A stretch of DNA of 64,000 bases, taken from contig CAVPWP010000020.1 of assembly GCA_963709395.1 (NCBI GenBank), positions 1-64,000 on the forward strand, given 5' to 3'. This document shows positions 25,098 through 35,433 of this stretch, in pieces. A program made the translations under genes and the position numbers. Source of the DNA: CAVPWP01 sp963709395. Its GTDB lineage: Bacteria; Pseudomonadota; Alphaproteobacteria; Rhodobacterales; Rhodobacteraceae. The notes beneath the pieces were generated by a model. That model did not search any database. It had not been told where the DNA came from and was given only the letters and a program-made list of their open reading frames with translations. Position 1 is the first letter of the stretch. Every line of letters starts with the position of its first letter.

Positions 25098-26588
25098 CAG
25101 GCCGATCCGATCAGGCGCTTGACCTCGGCCACCATCGCGCCCCGGTCACATTCGAACTGGGCGGGCTGGGCCTTCCATTCCTCGTGGCTGGCGGTTTCGG
25201 CGATCTTCGCGCCAAGGATCGAGGTCCTTGATCTGCACGACCCCGCGCGCACGTTCCTGGTCGCCCTGGATGATCGCCACGGGCGATTGCCGCTGGTCGG
25301 CGTACTTGAGCTGCTTGCCGAAGTCCTTGGGGTTGCCGAGGAACACCTCGGCCCGGATGCCCGCCGCGCGCAGCTCGGCCGCCATGGCCTGGTAGTCGGC
25401 CATGCGGTCGCGGTCCATCACGGTGACGACGACGGGGCCGTGCGACTGGCGGCCGATCCGGCCCTTGGCATGGAGGGCTGCCAGAAGCCGGTCGACGCCG
25501 ATCGACACGCCGGTCGCCGGCACGGCCTGCCCGGTGAAGCGCTTGACGAGGTCGTCATAGCGCCCGCCGCCCGCCACGCTGCCGAACTGGCGCGGGCGGC
25601 CCTTCTCGTCGAGGATCTCGAAGGTCAGTTCCGCCTCGAAGACCGGGCCGGTGTAGTAGCCGAGGCCGCGGACGACCGAGGGGTCGATGACCATGCGGTC
25701 CTCGCCGATACCCTGCGCGCGGACAAGGTCGATGATGTGGCGCAGTTCGCTTACGCCCTCCTCAGCCAATGGAAGAGCCGTCGACGAGGGCGCGCAGTTC
25801 TGGCCCAGCGGTCGTCGAAGGACAGTCTCGGCCGCGCCGACGAAGCGCATGACCAGTTCCGCCTGTCGGTCCTCGAGCCCCGCGCCCTTCGTGAAGTCGC
25901 CGCTCTCGTCCTTCCGCCCCTCGCCCAGAAGCGCGCGCACACCGTCCTGCCCAAGGCGGTCGAGCTTGTCGATGGCGCGCAGGACGATCCCGCGCTCGTG
26001 TGCGAACTTCTCGGGGTCGTTCGGGTCGAGGATGCCCGCGACCTCCATCACCCCGTTCAGGACCTTCCGGTTGTTCACCCGGATGATGTAGTCCCCGCGC
26101 TCGATCCCGACCGCTTCCAGGGCATCGGCCAGCATCATGCAGATCTCGGCATCCGCCGCCACGCTTGCCGTACCCACGGTATCGGCATCGCACTGGTAGA
26201 ACTGGCGGAAGCGCCCCGGCCCCGGCTTTTCGTTCCGCCAGACCGGCCCCATCGCATAGCGGCGATAGGGTGTCGGCAGGTCGTTGCGGTGCTGGGCATA
26301 GACGCGGGCGAGCGGTGCGGTCAGGTCATAGCGCAGCGCCAGCCAGTCGTCGTCCTCCTGCCAGGCGAAAACGCCTTCGTTCGGGCGGTCGACATCGGGC
26401 AGGTACTTGCCCAGCGCCTCGAGCGTCTCGACCGCCGAGGATTCGAGCGCGTCGAAGCCATAGGCATGATAGACCGAGGCGATGCGATCGAGCATTTCCT
26501 TGCGTTCGGTCACTTCCGCGCCGAAATAGTCCCGGAACCCCTTGGGCGTGACCGCCTTGGGGCGGGGGGTCTTCGTGGGTTTGGACAT
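25097..26588 (-). CDS. hisS: Histidyl-tRNA synthetase (several frameshifts)
   Basis: A class II synthetase charging tRNA-His. ATG 26588 gives S-K-P-T-K-T-P-R-P-K-A, then V-T-P-K-G-F-R-D-Y-F. The histidine motifs R-G-L-G-Y-Y-T-G and G-G-G-R-Y-D-D-L are intact. Between about 25770 and 25840 clustered compensating indels scramble some 20 residues. Another indel near 25225 throws the C-terminus out of frame. Read through, it ends G-A-K-I-A-E-T, then A-E-V-K-R-L-I-G-S-A at 25097. Because the gene is essential, these breaks are most likely sequence errors. It is the first gene of the hisSZG operon. Confidence 0.93.
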
Positions 26589-26664
26589 CGCCGGTCCTCC
26601 GTTCGCGGCGCGGTTTAGCCGGTCGGCCCCTGCGGAGCAAGGCGACAACGGTGGAGGCAGGGTC

Positions 26665-26868
26665 ATGGACCGACTGGACGCGATCGAGGGGCATCTGGCG
26701 CATCTGATCCGCACGGTGGACGAGCTGAACGAGGTCGTGGCGGCCCAGGCGGCCGAGATCGACAGGCTGCGCGGCCGGGTCGAATTCCTGATGTCGCGCG
26801 AAGGCGCGCGCGAAGCCGAAGGAACCGGCGGTGTCTATCTTGGCAACGAGCGTCCGCCGCATTACTGA
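26665..26868 (+). CDS. slyX: SlyX family protein
   Basis: A 67-residue coiled-coil protein (heptads L-D-A-I-E-G-H-L-A-H-L-I, then V-A-A-Q-A-A-E-I-D-R-L) ending in P-P-H-Y, which is characteristic of SlyX. The function is unknown. ATG 26665 follows GGAGGCAGGG. It is divergent from hisS and 6 bases upstream of an AbrB-type membrane gene, so the two are probably co-transcribed. Confidence 0.85.
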   Translation: MDRLDAIEGHLAHLIRTVDELNEVVAAQAAEIDRLRGRVEFLMSREGAREAEGTGGVYLGNERPPHY

Positions 26869-26874
26869 GCCTGT

Positions 26875-27963
26875 ATGACAATCCGCACCCCGCGGGGCTT
26901 CGATCCCAAATCCTCGACACTTGCGCTGGCCATCGGAACGGCCGGCGCCGTCGTGGCGTGGGCGCTGGGACTGCCGCTGCCCTTCCTTCTGGGGTCGGTT
27001 CTGGCGGTCGCGATCGCGGCACTTGCAGGGTTTCGCCCGTTCGGCATCGAACCGGTCTTCCCCGAAAAGATACGCCTCTTCTTCGTGCCCGTCATCGGGG
27101 TGTCCATCGGCTCGGCCTTCACGCCCGCGGTTCTGGCCGAGATGCCGCAGTGGTGGCCAAGCGTCCTGGCGCTTGTCTTCTACATCCCGCTGTCGCAGTT
27201 CCTCGGCTATGTCGCGATGCGCCGCCTCGGCGGGATCGACCCGGCCACCGCCTTCTACGGCGCCGCCCCCGGCGGGCTGATGGAGGCGGTTCTTCTGGGC
27301 GAACAGGCCGGTGCGGACGTGGCCATGCTGACGATGCTTCAGTTCATGCGCCTTGTGCTGTGCATCGTCTTCATTCCCATCGGCATTTCGATCTACACCG
27401 GACATGCGGTGGGCAGTTCCACCGGCATGGTCATCGGCGGAGAGAAGGCCCTGTCGGCGGCCGACTGGGGGATTCTCATCGTGGCCGGGGTCGTCGGCAC
27501 CCTGGCCGCGAAACGGCTCAACTTCCCGGCCTGGCAGTTGACCGGCGCGCTTGTGACCTCGTCGATCGTGCATCTTGTGGGGCTGGTCGAGGGCGGCCCG
27601 CCGGGCTGGCTCATCGCCGCGACGCAGCTTGTGATCGGCATCACGCTTGGCGCGCGGTTCGTGGGCAAGTCGCCCCGCATCTTCCTGACGGCGCTGAAGC
27701 TGAGCGGGCTCTATGTCCTTCTCGTGTGCGCACTGGCCGCGGCGATCGCCGTGCCGTTGCACGGATTCGTGGACCAGAGCTGGACGGCGGTGTTCCTTGC
27801 CTTCGCGCCGGGCGGGCTGGCCGAGATGTCGCTGATCGCGCTGTCGCTGCAGATCAGCGTGATCTACGTGACCGCCCACCATGTCCTGCGCATCGTGCTG
27901 GCGGTCCTGGCCGCGCGGTATCTGGCGAGCCACGTCCTTGCCCCGCGCGAGGACGGCACCTAA
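26875..27963 (+). CDS. AbrB-family (duplicated-domain) membrane protein
   Basis: A 362-residue protein with about ten hydrophobic segments and an internal duplication, each half carrying an F-Y-G-A-A-P-G-G-L-M-E or F-A-P-G-G-L-A-E-M signature. This is the bacterial AbrB/ammonia-monooxygenase-like membrane family (often mislabelled as a transcriptional regulator). It is probably a transporter, substrate unknown. It ends tail-to-tail with dnaE, overlapping by 4 bases. Confidence 0.85.
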   Translation: MTIRTPRGFDPKSSTLALAIGTAGAVVAWALGLPLPFLLGSVLAVAIAALAGFRPFGIEPVFPEKIRLFFVPVIGVSIGSAFTPAVLAEMPQWWPSVLALVFYIPLSQFLGYVAMRRLGGIDPATAFYGAAPGGLMEAVLLGEQAGADVAMLTMLQFMRLVLCIVFIPIGISIYTGHAVGSSTGMVIGGEKALSAADWGILIVAGVVGTLAAKRLNFPAWQLTGALVTSSIVHLVGLVEGGPPGWLIAATQLVIGITLGARFVGKSPRIFLTALKLSGLYVLLVCALAAAIAVPLHGFVDQSWTAVFLAFAPGGLAEMSLIALSLQISVIYVTAHHVLRIVLAVLAARYLASHVLAPREDGT

Positions 27964-30900
27964 AGCTCTTCGACGGTCAGCACCCCGCCCACGGCCTTGA
28001 GCGCGGCCCTGATCTGCGGACTGACCGGGAAGTCGTCGCCCAGCACCAGCGAGACCTCGCCCGGCAGGTCGGGGGCCATCAGGCACAGCTCGATCGGCCC
28101 ACGCCCCTTCACACCGGTCTCGGCCCGCGCGCGGTCGAGGATGGCCCGGACGCCCGGCGCGGCCTCGGGGGCTTCGACGAAGACGCGCAACCCGGCAGAC
28201 CCCGCATCCACGACCACCCCGTCCAGCGGCGCGGCGCCACGGGCGACAGGATCGAACTGGCCTTCGTTGAACCGCGCCTCAAGGGTCATGACGACCTGGG
28301 TGGTCTTTTCGAACACCTTGCGGATCGCGTCGAAATCATCGGGAAAAAGCGCCATGCCCGACACCTGGCCGGTCGGATCCGAGATGTTCATGCGGAAAAA
28401 CCGCGTGCCCCGGCCCGACTTGCGCTCTTGCAGGCCCGAGACGACCACGCCGACGCGCGCCACGGCCGCGCCGTCCCGTTCGGCCTTTTCCTGAAGCTCG
28501 GCCAGGGTCATCGCGCCCTTGCGCTTCAGCGGACCCATGTAGTCGTCCAGCGGATGGCCAGAGAGGTAGAAGCCGATGGCGGCGTGTTCCTCGGCCAGTT
28601 TCTCGTTCGGCAGCCAGTCGGCCACGGGCGACAGGCGCGGTTCGGGCAGGTCTTCGCCCGCCTCGCCGAACAGCGACACCTGCGACGAGGCGCGGGCATC
28701 ATGGACCGCGGCGGAATAGGCCATCAGGCCGTCGATGCTGTCGAGCACCCGCCGCCGGTTCGGATCAAGCTGGTCGAAGGCCCCGGCGCGGGCCAGCATC
28801 TCGAGCGGGCGCTTGCCGATCCGCTTGAGATCGACGCGGCGGGCGAAGTCGAACAGCGTCACGAAGGGCTTTTCACCTCGCGCCTCGATCACAAGCCGCA
28901 TCGCGTCCGCGCCCACGTTCTTGAGCGCGCCCAGCGCATAGACGATGCGCCCCTCGGACACGCTGAACAGGGCTTCGGAGCGGTTGACGCAGGGCGGCAC
29001 GATCTCGATCCCAAGCCCGCGCCGCACCTCTTCGGCATAGATCGACAGCTTGTCGGTCAGATGCAGATCGCAGTTCATGACGCCCGCCATGAACTCGACC
29101 GGGTGGTTCGCCTTCAGCCAGGCGGTCTGGTAGCTGACCACGGCATAGGCGGCGGCGTGCGACTTGTTGAAGCCGTAGTTGGCGAACTTGTCGAGCAGGT
29201 TCCAGACCTCGAGCGCCTTCTGCTCATCGACTCCGTTCTTCTTCGCGCCGGCCAGGAATTTCGGACGCTCGGCATCCATCGCCGCCTGGATCTTCTTGCC
29301 CATGGCGCGGCGCAGAAGGTCGGCGCCGCCAAGGCTGTAGCCCGCCATCTCCTGCGCGATCTGCATCACCTGTTCCTGGTAGACGATGATGCCCTGGGTC
29401 TCGTCGAGGACATGGTCGATCAGCGGGTGGATCGATTCGCGGTCCGAGAGGCCGTTCTTGACCTCGCAATACTTCGGAATGTTCTCCATCGGGCCGGGTC
29501 GGTAGAGCGCGACCAGCGCCACGATATCCTCGATGCAGGTGGGCTTCATGCGCCGCAGCGCATCCATCATGCCCGAGCTTTCCACCTGGAACACCGCCAC
29601 GGTCTTGGCCGATGCGTAGAGCCGGTAGGTCTGTTCGTCATCCAGCGGGATCGCCCCGATGTCGATCTCGATCCCCCGGTCGCGCAGCAGGTCGAGGGCG
29701 TTCTTGATCACCGTCAGGGTCTTGAGGCCGAGGAAATCGAACTTCACCAGCCCGGCCTCTTCGACCCATTTCATGTTGAACTGGGTCGCGGGCATCGACG
29801 CGCGGGAGTCGCGATAAACCGGCACAAGCTCGTCCAGCGGGCGGTCGGCGATCACCACGCCGGCCGCATGGGTCGAGGCGTTGCGCAACAGCCCCTCGAT
29901 CTGCTGGCCGTAGTCGAGAAGCCGCTGCACCACCTCTTCGGCGCGGGCCTCTTCACGCAGACGCGGTTCCTCGGCCAGCGCCTTTTCGATCGACACGGGC
30001 TTCACGCCCTCGACGGGGATCATCTTGGACAGCCGGTCGACCTGGCCATAGGGCATCTGCAGCACACGGCCCACATCGCGCACCGCCGCCTTCGACAGAA
30101 GCGCGCCGAAGGTGATGATCTGGCCCACCCGGTCGCGGCCGTATCTTTCCTGCACATAGGCAATGACTTCCTCGCGGCGGTCCATGCAGAAGTCGATGTC
30201 GAAGTCGGGCATCGACACGCGCTCGGGGTTCAGGAAGCGTTCGAAGAGAAGACTGTAGCGCAGGGGATCGAGGTCGGTGATCGTCAGCGCATAGGCCACG
30301 AGGCTGCCCGCCCCTGACCCGCGACCGGGTCCGACCGGGATGCCATGATCCTTGGCCCACTTGATGAAATCGGCGACGATCAGGAAGTAGCCGGGAAACC
30401 CCATGCCCTCGATTACGCCCAGCTCGAACTCGAGCCGCGCCTCGTAGTCTTCGACCGTCGCCGCGTGCGGGATGACGGCAAGTCGGTCCTTGAGCCCCTC
30501 GCGGGCCTGACGGCGCAACTCCTCGACCTCGTCATCGGCGAAACGCGGCAGGATCGGGTCGCGCTTGGGCGCAGCATAGGCGCATCGGCGGGCGATCTCG
30601 ACGGTGTTCTCCAACGCCTCGGGCAGGTCGGCGAACAGCGTCGCCATCTCGGCAGGCGTCTTGAGGTAATGTTCGGGCGTCAGGCGCCGGCGCGCGTCCT
30701 GCTGGTCCACATAGGCGCCATCGGCGATGCACAGCAGGGCATCATGCGCCTCGTACATCGCGGGCTTGACGAAATGCACGTCGTTGGTGGCGACGATCGG
30801 CAGGTCGCGGGCATAGGCGATCTCGAGAAGCGCGCGTTCGACCGCGCCCCCGTTGCCCCCGTGGCGCTGCAACTCGACGTAGAGCCGCCCCGGGTAGATC

Positions 30901-31394
30901 GCGGCAAGACGCGCGGCCAGATCGTCGGCCTTGGGGCGCTGGCCGTCCCTGAGATAGCGCCCGATCGGCCCGTCCGGCCCGCCGGTCAGGCAGATCACGC
31001 CCTCCGCATGGGCGCCAAGATCCTCCAGAGTGACCTGCAGCGGCCCCGTCCCTTCGGACATGTAGAGGCGGGAGTTGAGTTTCATCAGGTTGCGGTAGCC
31101 CGCTTCGGACTGCGCCAGAAGGACGACCGGGGCAGGCGGACGTTCGCGCTCGCCCGGGCCCGCGGATTCGTAGCGCAGCGAGATCTGGCAGCCGTGGATC
31201 GGCTGGATCCCTGACGCCTTGGCGCCCACGGCGAACTCCAGCGCGCAGAACATGTTGTTGGTGTCGGTCACCGCGACCGCCGGCATCTCCATCCCCCGGC
31301 AAAGCTTGGGAAGCTCTTTGAGGCGCACGGCGCCTTCGAGAAGCGAGTATTCGGTATGGAGGCGAAGGTGGATGAATCGGGGCGCACTGCTCAT
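27960..31394 (-). CDS. dnaE: DNA polymerase III alpha subunit
   Basis: The 1144-residue replicative polymerase of the DnaE1 type. An N-terminal PHP domain (H-L-R-L-H-T-E-Y-S-L-L-E-G) is followed by the palm with the catalytic aspartates in P-D-F-D-I-D-F-C-M-D-R-R, the fingers, a helix-hairpin-helix and an OB domain. The intact frame over 3.4 kb contrasts with the frameshifts elsewhere. Start ATG 31394 gives M-S-S-A-P-R-F-I-H-L. A gap of 240 bases without recognisable genes separates it from divergent xdhA. Confidence 0.97.
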   Translation of the reverse strand: MSSAPRFIHLRLHTEYSLLEGAVRLKELPKLCRGMEMPAVAVTDTNNMFCALEFAVGAKASGIQPIHGCQISLRYESAGPGERERPPAPVVLLAQSEAGYRNLMKLNSRLYMSEGTGPLQVTLEDLGAHAEGVICLTGGPDGPIGRYLRDGQRPKADDLAARLAAIYPGRLYVELQRHGGNGGAVERALLEIAYARDLPIVATNDVHFVKPAMYEAHDALLCIADGAYVDQQDARRRLTPEHYLKTPAEMATLFADLPEALENTVEIARRCAYAAPKRDPILPRFADDEVEELRRQAREGLKDRLAVIPHAATVEDYEARLEFELGVIEGMGFPGYFLIVADFIKWAKDHGIPVGPGRGSGAGSLVAYALTITDLDPLRYSLLFERFLNPERVSMPDFDIDFCMDRREEVIAYVQERYGRDRVGQIITFGALLSKAAVRDVGRVLQMPYGQVDRLSKMIPVEGVKPVSIEKALAEEPRLREEARAEEVVQRLLDYGQQIEGLLRNASTHAAGVVIADRPLDELVPVYRDSRASMPATQFNMKWVEEAGLVKFDFLGLKTLTVIKNALDLLRDRGIEIDIGAIPLDDEQTYRLYASAKTVAVFQVESSGMMDALRRMKPTCIEDIVALVALYRPGPMENIPKYCEVKNGLSDRESIHPLIDHVLDETQGIIVYQEQVMQIAQEMAGYSLGGADLLRRAMGKKIQAAMDAERPKFLAGAKKNGVDEQKALEVWNLLDKFANYGFNKSHAAAYAVVSYQTAWLKANHPVEFMAGVMNCDLHLTDKLSIYAEEVRRGLGIEIVPPCVNRSEALFSVSEGRIVYALGALKNVGADAMRLVIEARGEKPFVTLFDFARRVDLKRIGKRPLEMLARAGAFDQLDPNRRRVLDSIDGLMAYSAAVHDARASSQVSLFGEAGEDLPEPRLSPVADWLPNEKLAEEHAAIGFYLSGHPLDDYMGPLKRKGAMTLAELQEKAERDGAAVARVGVVVSGLQERKSGRGTRFFRMNISDPTGQVSGMALFPDDFDAIRKVFEKTTQVVMTLEARFNEGQFDPVARGAAPLDGVVVDAGSAGLRVFVEAPEAAPGVRAILDRARAETGVKGRGPIELCLMAPDLPGEVSLVLGDDFPVSPQIRAALKAVGGVLTVEEL

Positions 31395-31634
31395 GCCCCG
31401 AAGCTAGCGCAGGATGTGGCGTATCGCCACCGCGCAGTCACATCATCTGCCGCATTGCCGGGAAAACGGGCAAGACGCCCCACCCGGTTGGTCTGGTTGG
31501 GGCCAAGGGCTTGCCTTTGCAGCGATTCCCCGCTTTCCTGTCAGACGGTCGACAGGGAAACGGGCCACGTTCTACGCCGCATCGAACGTGGGTGGGCCTC
31601 CCGAAGCGAAACGAGTAACGCGGCAGAGTTTCAC

Positions 31635-33019
31635 ATGTCCGAGATTGAGTTTCTTCTGAACGGAGAGACCGTGAGGCTGGCGGAGATTTCGCCGACCCGC
31701 ACCCTGCTGGACTGGCTGCGTGAAGAGCGCGGCCTGACCGGCACCAAGGAAGGGTGTAACGAGGGCGATTGCGGCGCCTGCACGGTCATGGTGACCGACC
31801 GCCACGGCGCCCGCGCCTTCAACGCCTGCATCCTGTTCCTGCCCCAGCTTCACGGCAAGGCAGTGCGTACGGTCGAGGGCATCTCCGGACCGGACGGACA
31901 GCTTCACCCCGTCCAGCAAGCGATGATCGACCATCACGGATCGCAATGCGGCTTCTGCACGCCGGGGTTCGTTGTCTCGATGGCGACGGCGCATCTGAAC
32001 GGCCGGCACGATTTCGACGACCAGCTGGCCGGCAACCTCTGCCGCTGCACGGGCTATGCGCCCATCGTCCGGGCGGCCGAGGCGGCGGTGGAGGCGCCGG
32101 TGCCGGACTGGGTGACGGACGCCCCGCCGGCGACCACGGTCCGACGGGGTGCCAGCGGCGACACCTGGGTCGCCCCGAACACGACCGACGCGCTGGCCGA
32201 CATGGTACGCCGCGCATCCCGACGCCACCCTGATCGCCGGAGCCACCGACGTGGGTCTGTGGGTGACCAAGCAGCTGCGCGACCTGCGGCCTGTGGCCTT
32301 CCTTGCCGGGGTCGCGGACCTTGCCCGGATCGAGGTCGACAGACGACGCGATCCGCTTCGGCGCCGCCGCCACCCTGACCGACATGGCCGAGGCGGTGCG
32401 CCCCCATCACCCTGACTTCGCCGAACTGATCCGGCGCTATGGCTCGGTCCAGGTCCGCAATGCCGCGACCATCGGCGGGAACATCGCCAACGGATCGCCC
32501 ATCGGTGACGGGCCGCCCGCGCTGATCGCGCTGGGGGCGACACTGCATCTGCGGAAGGGTGACGCCCGGCGCGACCTGCCGCTGGAGGACTTCTTTCTCG
32601 ACTACGGAAAGCAGGACCGCGAGCCCGGCGAATTCGTCGAGGCGGTCAGCATCCCCCGCCAGCCCGACCGTCTGCGCTGCTACAAGCTGTCCAAGCGCTT
32701 CGACCAGGACATCTCGGCGGTCTGCGGCTGCTTTTCGATCACGGTCGAGGATGGCAGCGTCACCTCTGCCCGTATCGCCTTCGGCGGCATGGCGGGTATC
32801 CCGAAACGCGCCGCCCATGTCGAAGCGGCGATCCTGGGAAAGCCCTGGAACGAGGATACCATCGCCGGCGCGTGGGAGGCCTGGGGGGCAGATTTCACCC
32901 CGATGTCGGACATGCGCGCGTCGGCCGAGTACCGCCTGAACGCCGCGCGCAACATGCTGACGCGGTATCTGCTGGAAGACCTTGGCGCGGTGACGCGGGT
33001 TCTGGAGGTCGCCCCATGA
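31635..33019 (+). CDS. xdhA: Xanthine dehydrogenase small subunit (two frameshifts)
   Basis: The subunit with two 2Fe-2S clusters and FAD. C-N-E-G-D-C-G-A-C-T-V near residue 40 is the plant-type cluster; C-G-F-C-T-P-G-F with C-R-C-T-G-Y is the second. The FAD domain appears as A-T-I-G-G-N-I-A-N-G-S-P-I-G-D. One indel near 32205 and another near 32340 split the FAD domain, but the protein signal continues in the other frames, so the gene is probably intact in life. ATG 31635 starts it. It overlaps xdhB by 4 bases. It passes electrons from xanthine or hypoxanthine oxidation to NAD. Confidence 0.92.
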
Positions 33020-35433
33020 GCGTGGCAAAGCCCCTGCCGCACGATGCGGCGCATCTGCATGTGACCGGGCAGGCGCGCTATGTCGATGACATCCCGACCC
33101 CGGCAGGGACCCTGTCGCTGGCCTTCGGCATGTCGGAAATCGCGCACGGCCGGATCGCGTCGCTGGACCTCGACGGGGTGCGCAAGTCCCCCGGTGTCGT
33201 GGCCGTCCTGACCGCCGAAGATCTGCCCCACGCCAACGACGTCTCGCCCTCGATCCACGACGAACCGCTGCTGGCCACGGGAACGGTGCATTACGTCGGT
33301 CAGCCGGTCTTCGCCGTGGTGGCCGAAACCCACCTTGCCGCGCGCAAGGCCGTGCGACGCGCCGTGATCGCCTATGAGGACTGGCCGGCTCTTCTGAGCA
33401 TCGACGACGCGCTCGCCGCCGACAGCCGGTTCGAGGACGGCCCGCGTGTCTACGGGCGCGGCGATCCTGACGCGGCGATCGCGGACGCGCCGCATGTCGT
33501 GACCGGCCGCTTCGAGATCGGCGGGCAGGAGCATTTCTACCTCGAAGGCCAGGCGGCGCTGGCGCTGCCGCAGGAAGGCGGGGACATGGTCATCCATTCC
33601 TCGTCGCAGCACCCCACGGAAATCCAGCACAAGGTGGCCGAGGCCCTGGGCCTGCCGATGAACGCCGTGCGGGTCGAGGTGCGGCGGATGGGTGGCGGCT
33701 TTGGCGGCAAGGAAAGCCAGGGCAACGCGCTGGCCGTGGCCTGTGCGGTGGCCGCGCGGCTGACCGGCCGGCCCTGCAGGATGCGCTACGACCGCGACGA
33801 CGACATGGTCATCACCGGCAAGCGGCACGATTTCCGCATCGACTATCGCGCCGGGGTCGACGATGCGGGTCGCATCCTTGGGATCGAGTTCCTGCAGTAC
33901 GCCCGCTGCGGCTGGGCGCAGGACCTGTCGCTGCCCGTGGCCGACCGGGCGATGCTGCACGCCGACAACGCCTATTTCCTGCCCGCCGTGCGCATCGAAA
34001 GCCACCGGCTGAAGACCAATACCCAGTCGAACACCGCCTTTCGGGGCTTCGGCGGACCGCAAGGGATGGTGGGGATCGAACGGGTGGTGGACCACATCGC
34101 CCACCACCTCGGGCGCGATCCGCTCGAGGTGCGGCGGGTCAATTATTACAGCGCCGCGCCGATCGGCGACGGCGAGGTCGTGACCGCCGCCGCGAGCGAG
34201 CCTGCGTCAACTGACACGGACCTTGCCAGCCGGGGGGCCACACCTACCGCGAAGAAGGCGAAAAAGAAGAAGAAGGGCAAGGCAGTCGCCACCGGCGCCT
34301 GGCAAACCACGCCTTATCACATGCCGGTCGAGGACTTCGTCCTGCACGAAATGACCGACCGGCTGGCCGAGACCTCGGACTACGCAGCCCGGCGTGACGC
34401 GGTGGCGGCCTGGAATGCCGAGAACCCGATCCTGAAGAAAGGCATCGCGCTGACGCCGGTGAAGTTCGGGATCAGTTTCACGCTGACGCATCTCAATCAG
34501 GCGGGCGCGCTGGTTCATGTCTACCAGGACGGCTCGATTCACATGAACCACGGCGGGACCGAGATGGGACAGGGCCTGTTCCAGAAGGTCGCCCAGGTGG
34601 CGGCCAGCCGCTTCGGGGTGGATGTGGGTCGCGTCAAGATCACCGCGACCGATACCGGCAAGGTGCCCAACACCTCGGCCACGGCGGCCTCGTCGGGGTC
34701 GGATCTGAACGGCATGGCGGTGAAGGCCGCCTGCGACACGATCCGCGACCGGCTGGCCAGGTTCGTGGCCGAACGCCACCAGGCAAAGCCTTCGAAGGTC
34801 CGGTTCGAGGACGGCATGGTCCATGTCGGCAAGGAAGCGATCGCCTTCGACGAGGTCGTGCGCGACGCCTACATGAACCGCATCAGCCTGTCGGCAACCG
34901 GGTTCTACAGGACACCGAAGATCGTTTGGGACCGCATCAAGGGCGAAGGCCGGCCGTTCTTCTACTTCGCCTATGGTGCGGCGGTGACCGAGGTGGTGAT
35001 CGACACGCTCACGGGCGAGAACCGCATCCTGCGCACCGACATCCTGCATGACTGCGGCGCCTCGCTGAACCCTGCGCTCGACATCGGACAGATCGAGGGC
35101 GGCTATGTGCAGGGCGCGGGCTGGCTGACGATGGAAGAGCTTGTCTGGGACGACAAGGGGCGGCTTCGGACCCATGCCCCGTCGACCTACAAGATCCCGG
35201 CCTGCTCGGACCGGCCGCGCATCTTCAACGTGGCGCTTTGGGACGGCGAGAACCGCGAAAAGTCGATCTATCGCTCGAAGGCCGTGGGCGAACCGCCGCT
35301 GATGCTGGGCATCTCGGCCTTCCTTGCGCTGTCAGACGCCGTGTCGGCCTGTGGGCCCGGCTATCCGCATCTCGACGCGCCTGCGACGCCCGAGGCGATC
35401 CTGCGCGCGGTCGCGCGGGTCTGCGCACGATGA
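33016..35433 (+). CDS. xdhB: Xanthine dehydrogenase molybdopterin subunit
   Basis: An 805-residue molybdenum subunit. Family motifs: G-G-F-G-G-K-E-S, T-A-F-R-G-F-G-G-P-Q, G-T-E-M-G-Q-G-L-F-Q-K-V and the active-site Glu in K-A-V-G-E-P-P-L-M-L. It binds the Mo cofactor and the purine. An odd segment near residues 408-428 reads K-K-A-K-K-K-K-K-G-K-A, between N-Y-Y-S-A-A and the conserved T-T-P-Y-H-M-P-V-E-D. It is probably an exposed linker. It is the second gene of xdhABC and overlaps both neighbours by 4 bases. Confidence 0.95.
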   Translation: MSVAKPLPHDAAHLHVTGQARYVDDIPTPAGTLSLAFGMSEIAHGRIASLDLDGVRKSPGVVAVLTAEDLPHANDVSPSIHDEPLLATGTVHYVGQPVFAVVAETHLAARKAVRRAVIAYEDWPALLSIDDALAADSRFEDGPRVYGRGDPDAAIADAPHVVTGRFEIGGQEHFYLEGQAALALPQEGGDMVIHSSSQHPTEIQHKVAEALGLPMNAVRVEVRRMGGGFGGKESQGNALAVACAVAARLTGRPCRMRYDRDDDMVITGKRHDFRIDYRAGVDDAGRILGIEFLQYARCGWAQDLSLPVADRAMLHADNAYFLPAVRIESHRLKTNTQSNTAFRGFGGPQGMVGIERVVDHIAHHLGRDPLEVRRVNYYSAAPIGDGEVVTAAASEPASTDTDLASRGATPTAKKAKKKKKGKAVATGAWQTTPYHMPVEDFVLHEMTDRLAETSDYAARRDAVAAWNAENPILKKGIALTPVKFGISFTLTHLNQAGALVHVYQDGSIHMNHGGTEMGQGLFQKVAQVAASRFGVDVGRVKITATDTGKVPNTSATAASSGSDLNGMAVKAACDTIRDRLARFVAERHQAKPSKVRFEDGMVHVGKEAIAFDEVVRDAYMNRISLSATGFYRTPKIVWDRIKGEGRPFFYFAYGAAVTEVVIDTLTGENRILRTDILHDCGASLNPALDIGQIEGGYVQGAGWLTMEELVWDDKGRLRTHAPSTYKIPACSDRPRIFNVALWDGENREKSIYRSKAVGEPPLMLGISAFLALSDAVSACGPGYPHLDAPATPEAILRAVARVCAR

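Noticed and set aside
26958..30317. A 1119-residue open frame opposite dnaE
   Set aside because: It runs antisense through dnaE and into the AbrB gene; high-GC codon third positions keep such shadow frames open. No family features.
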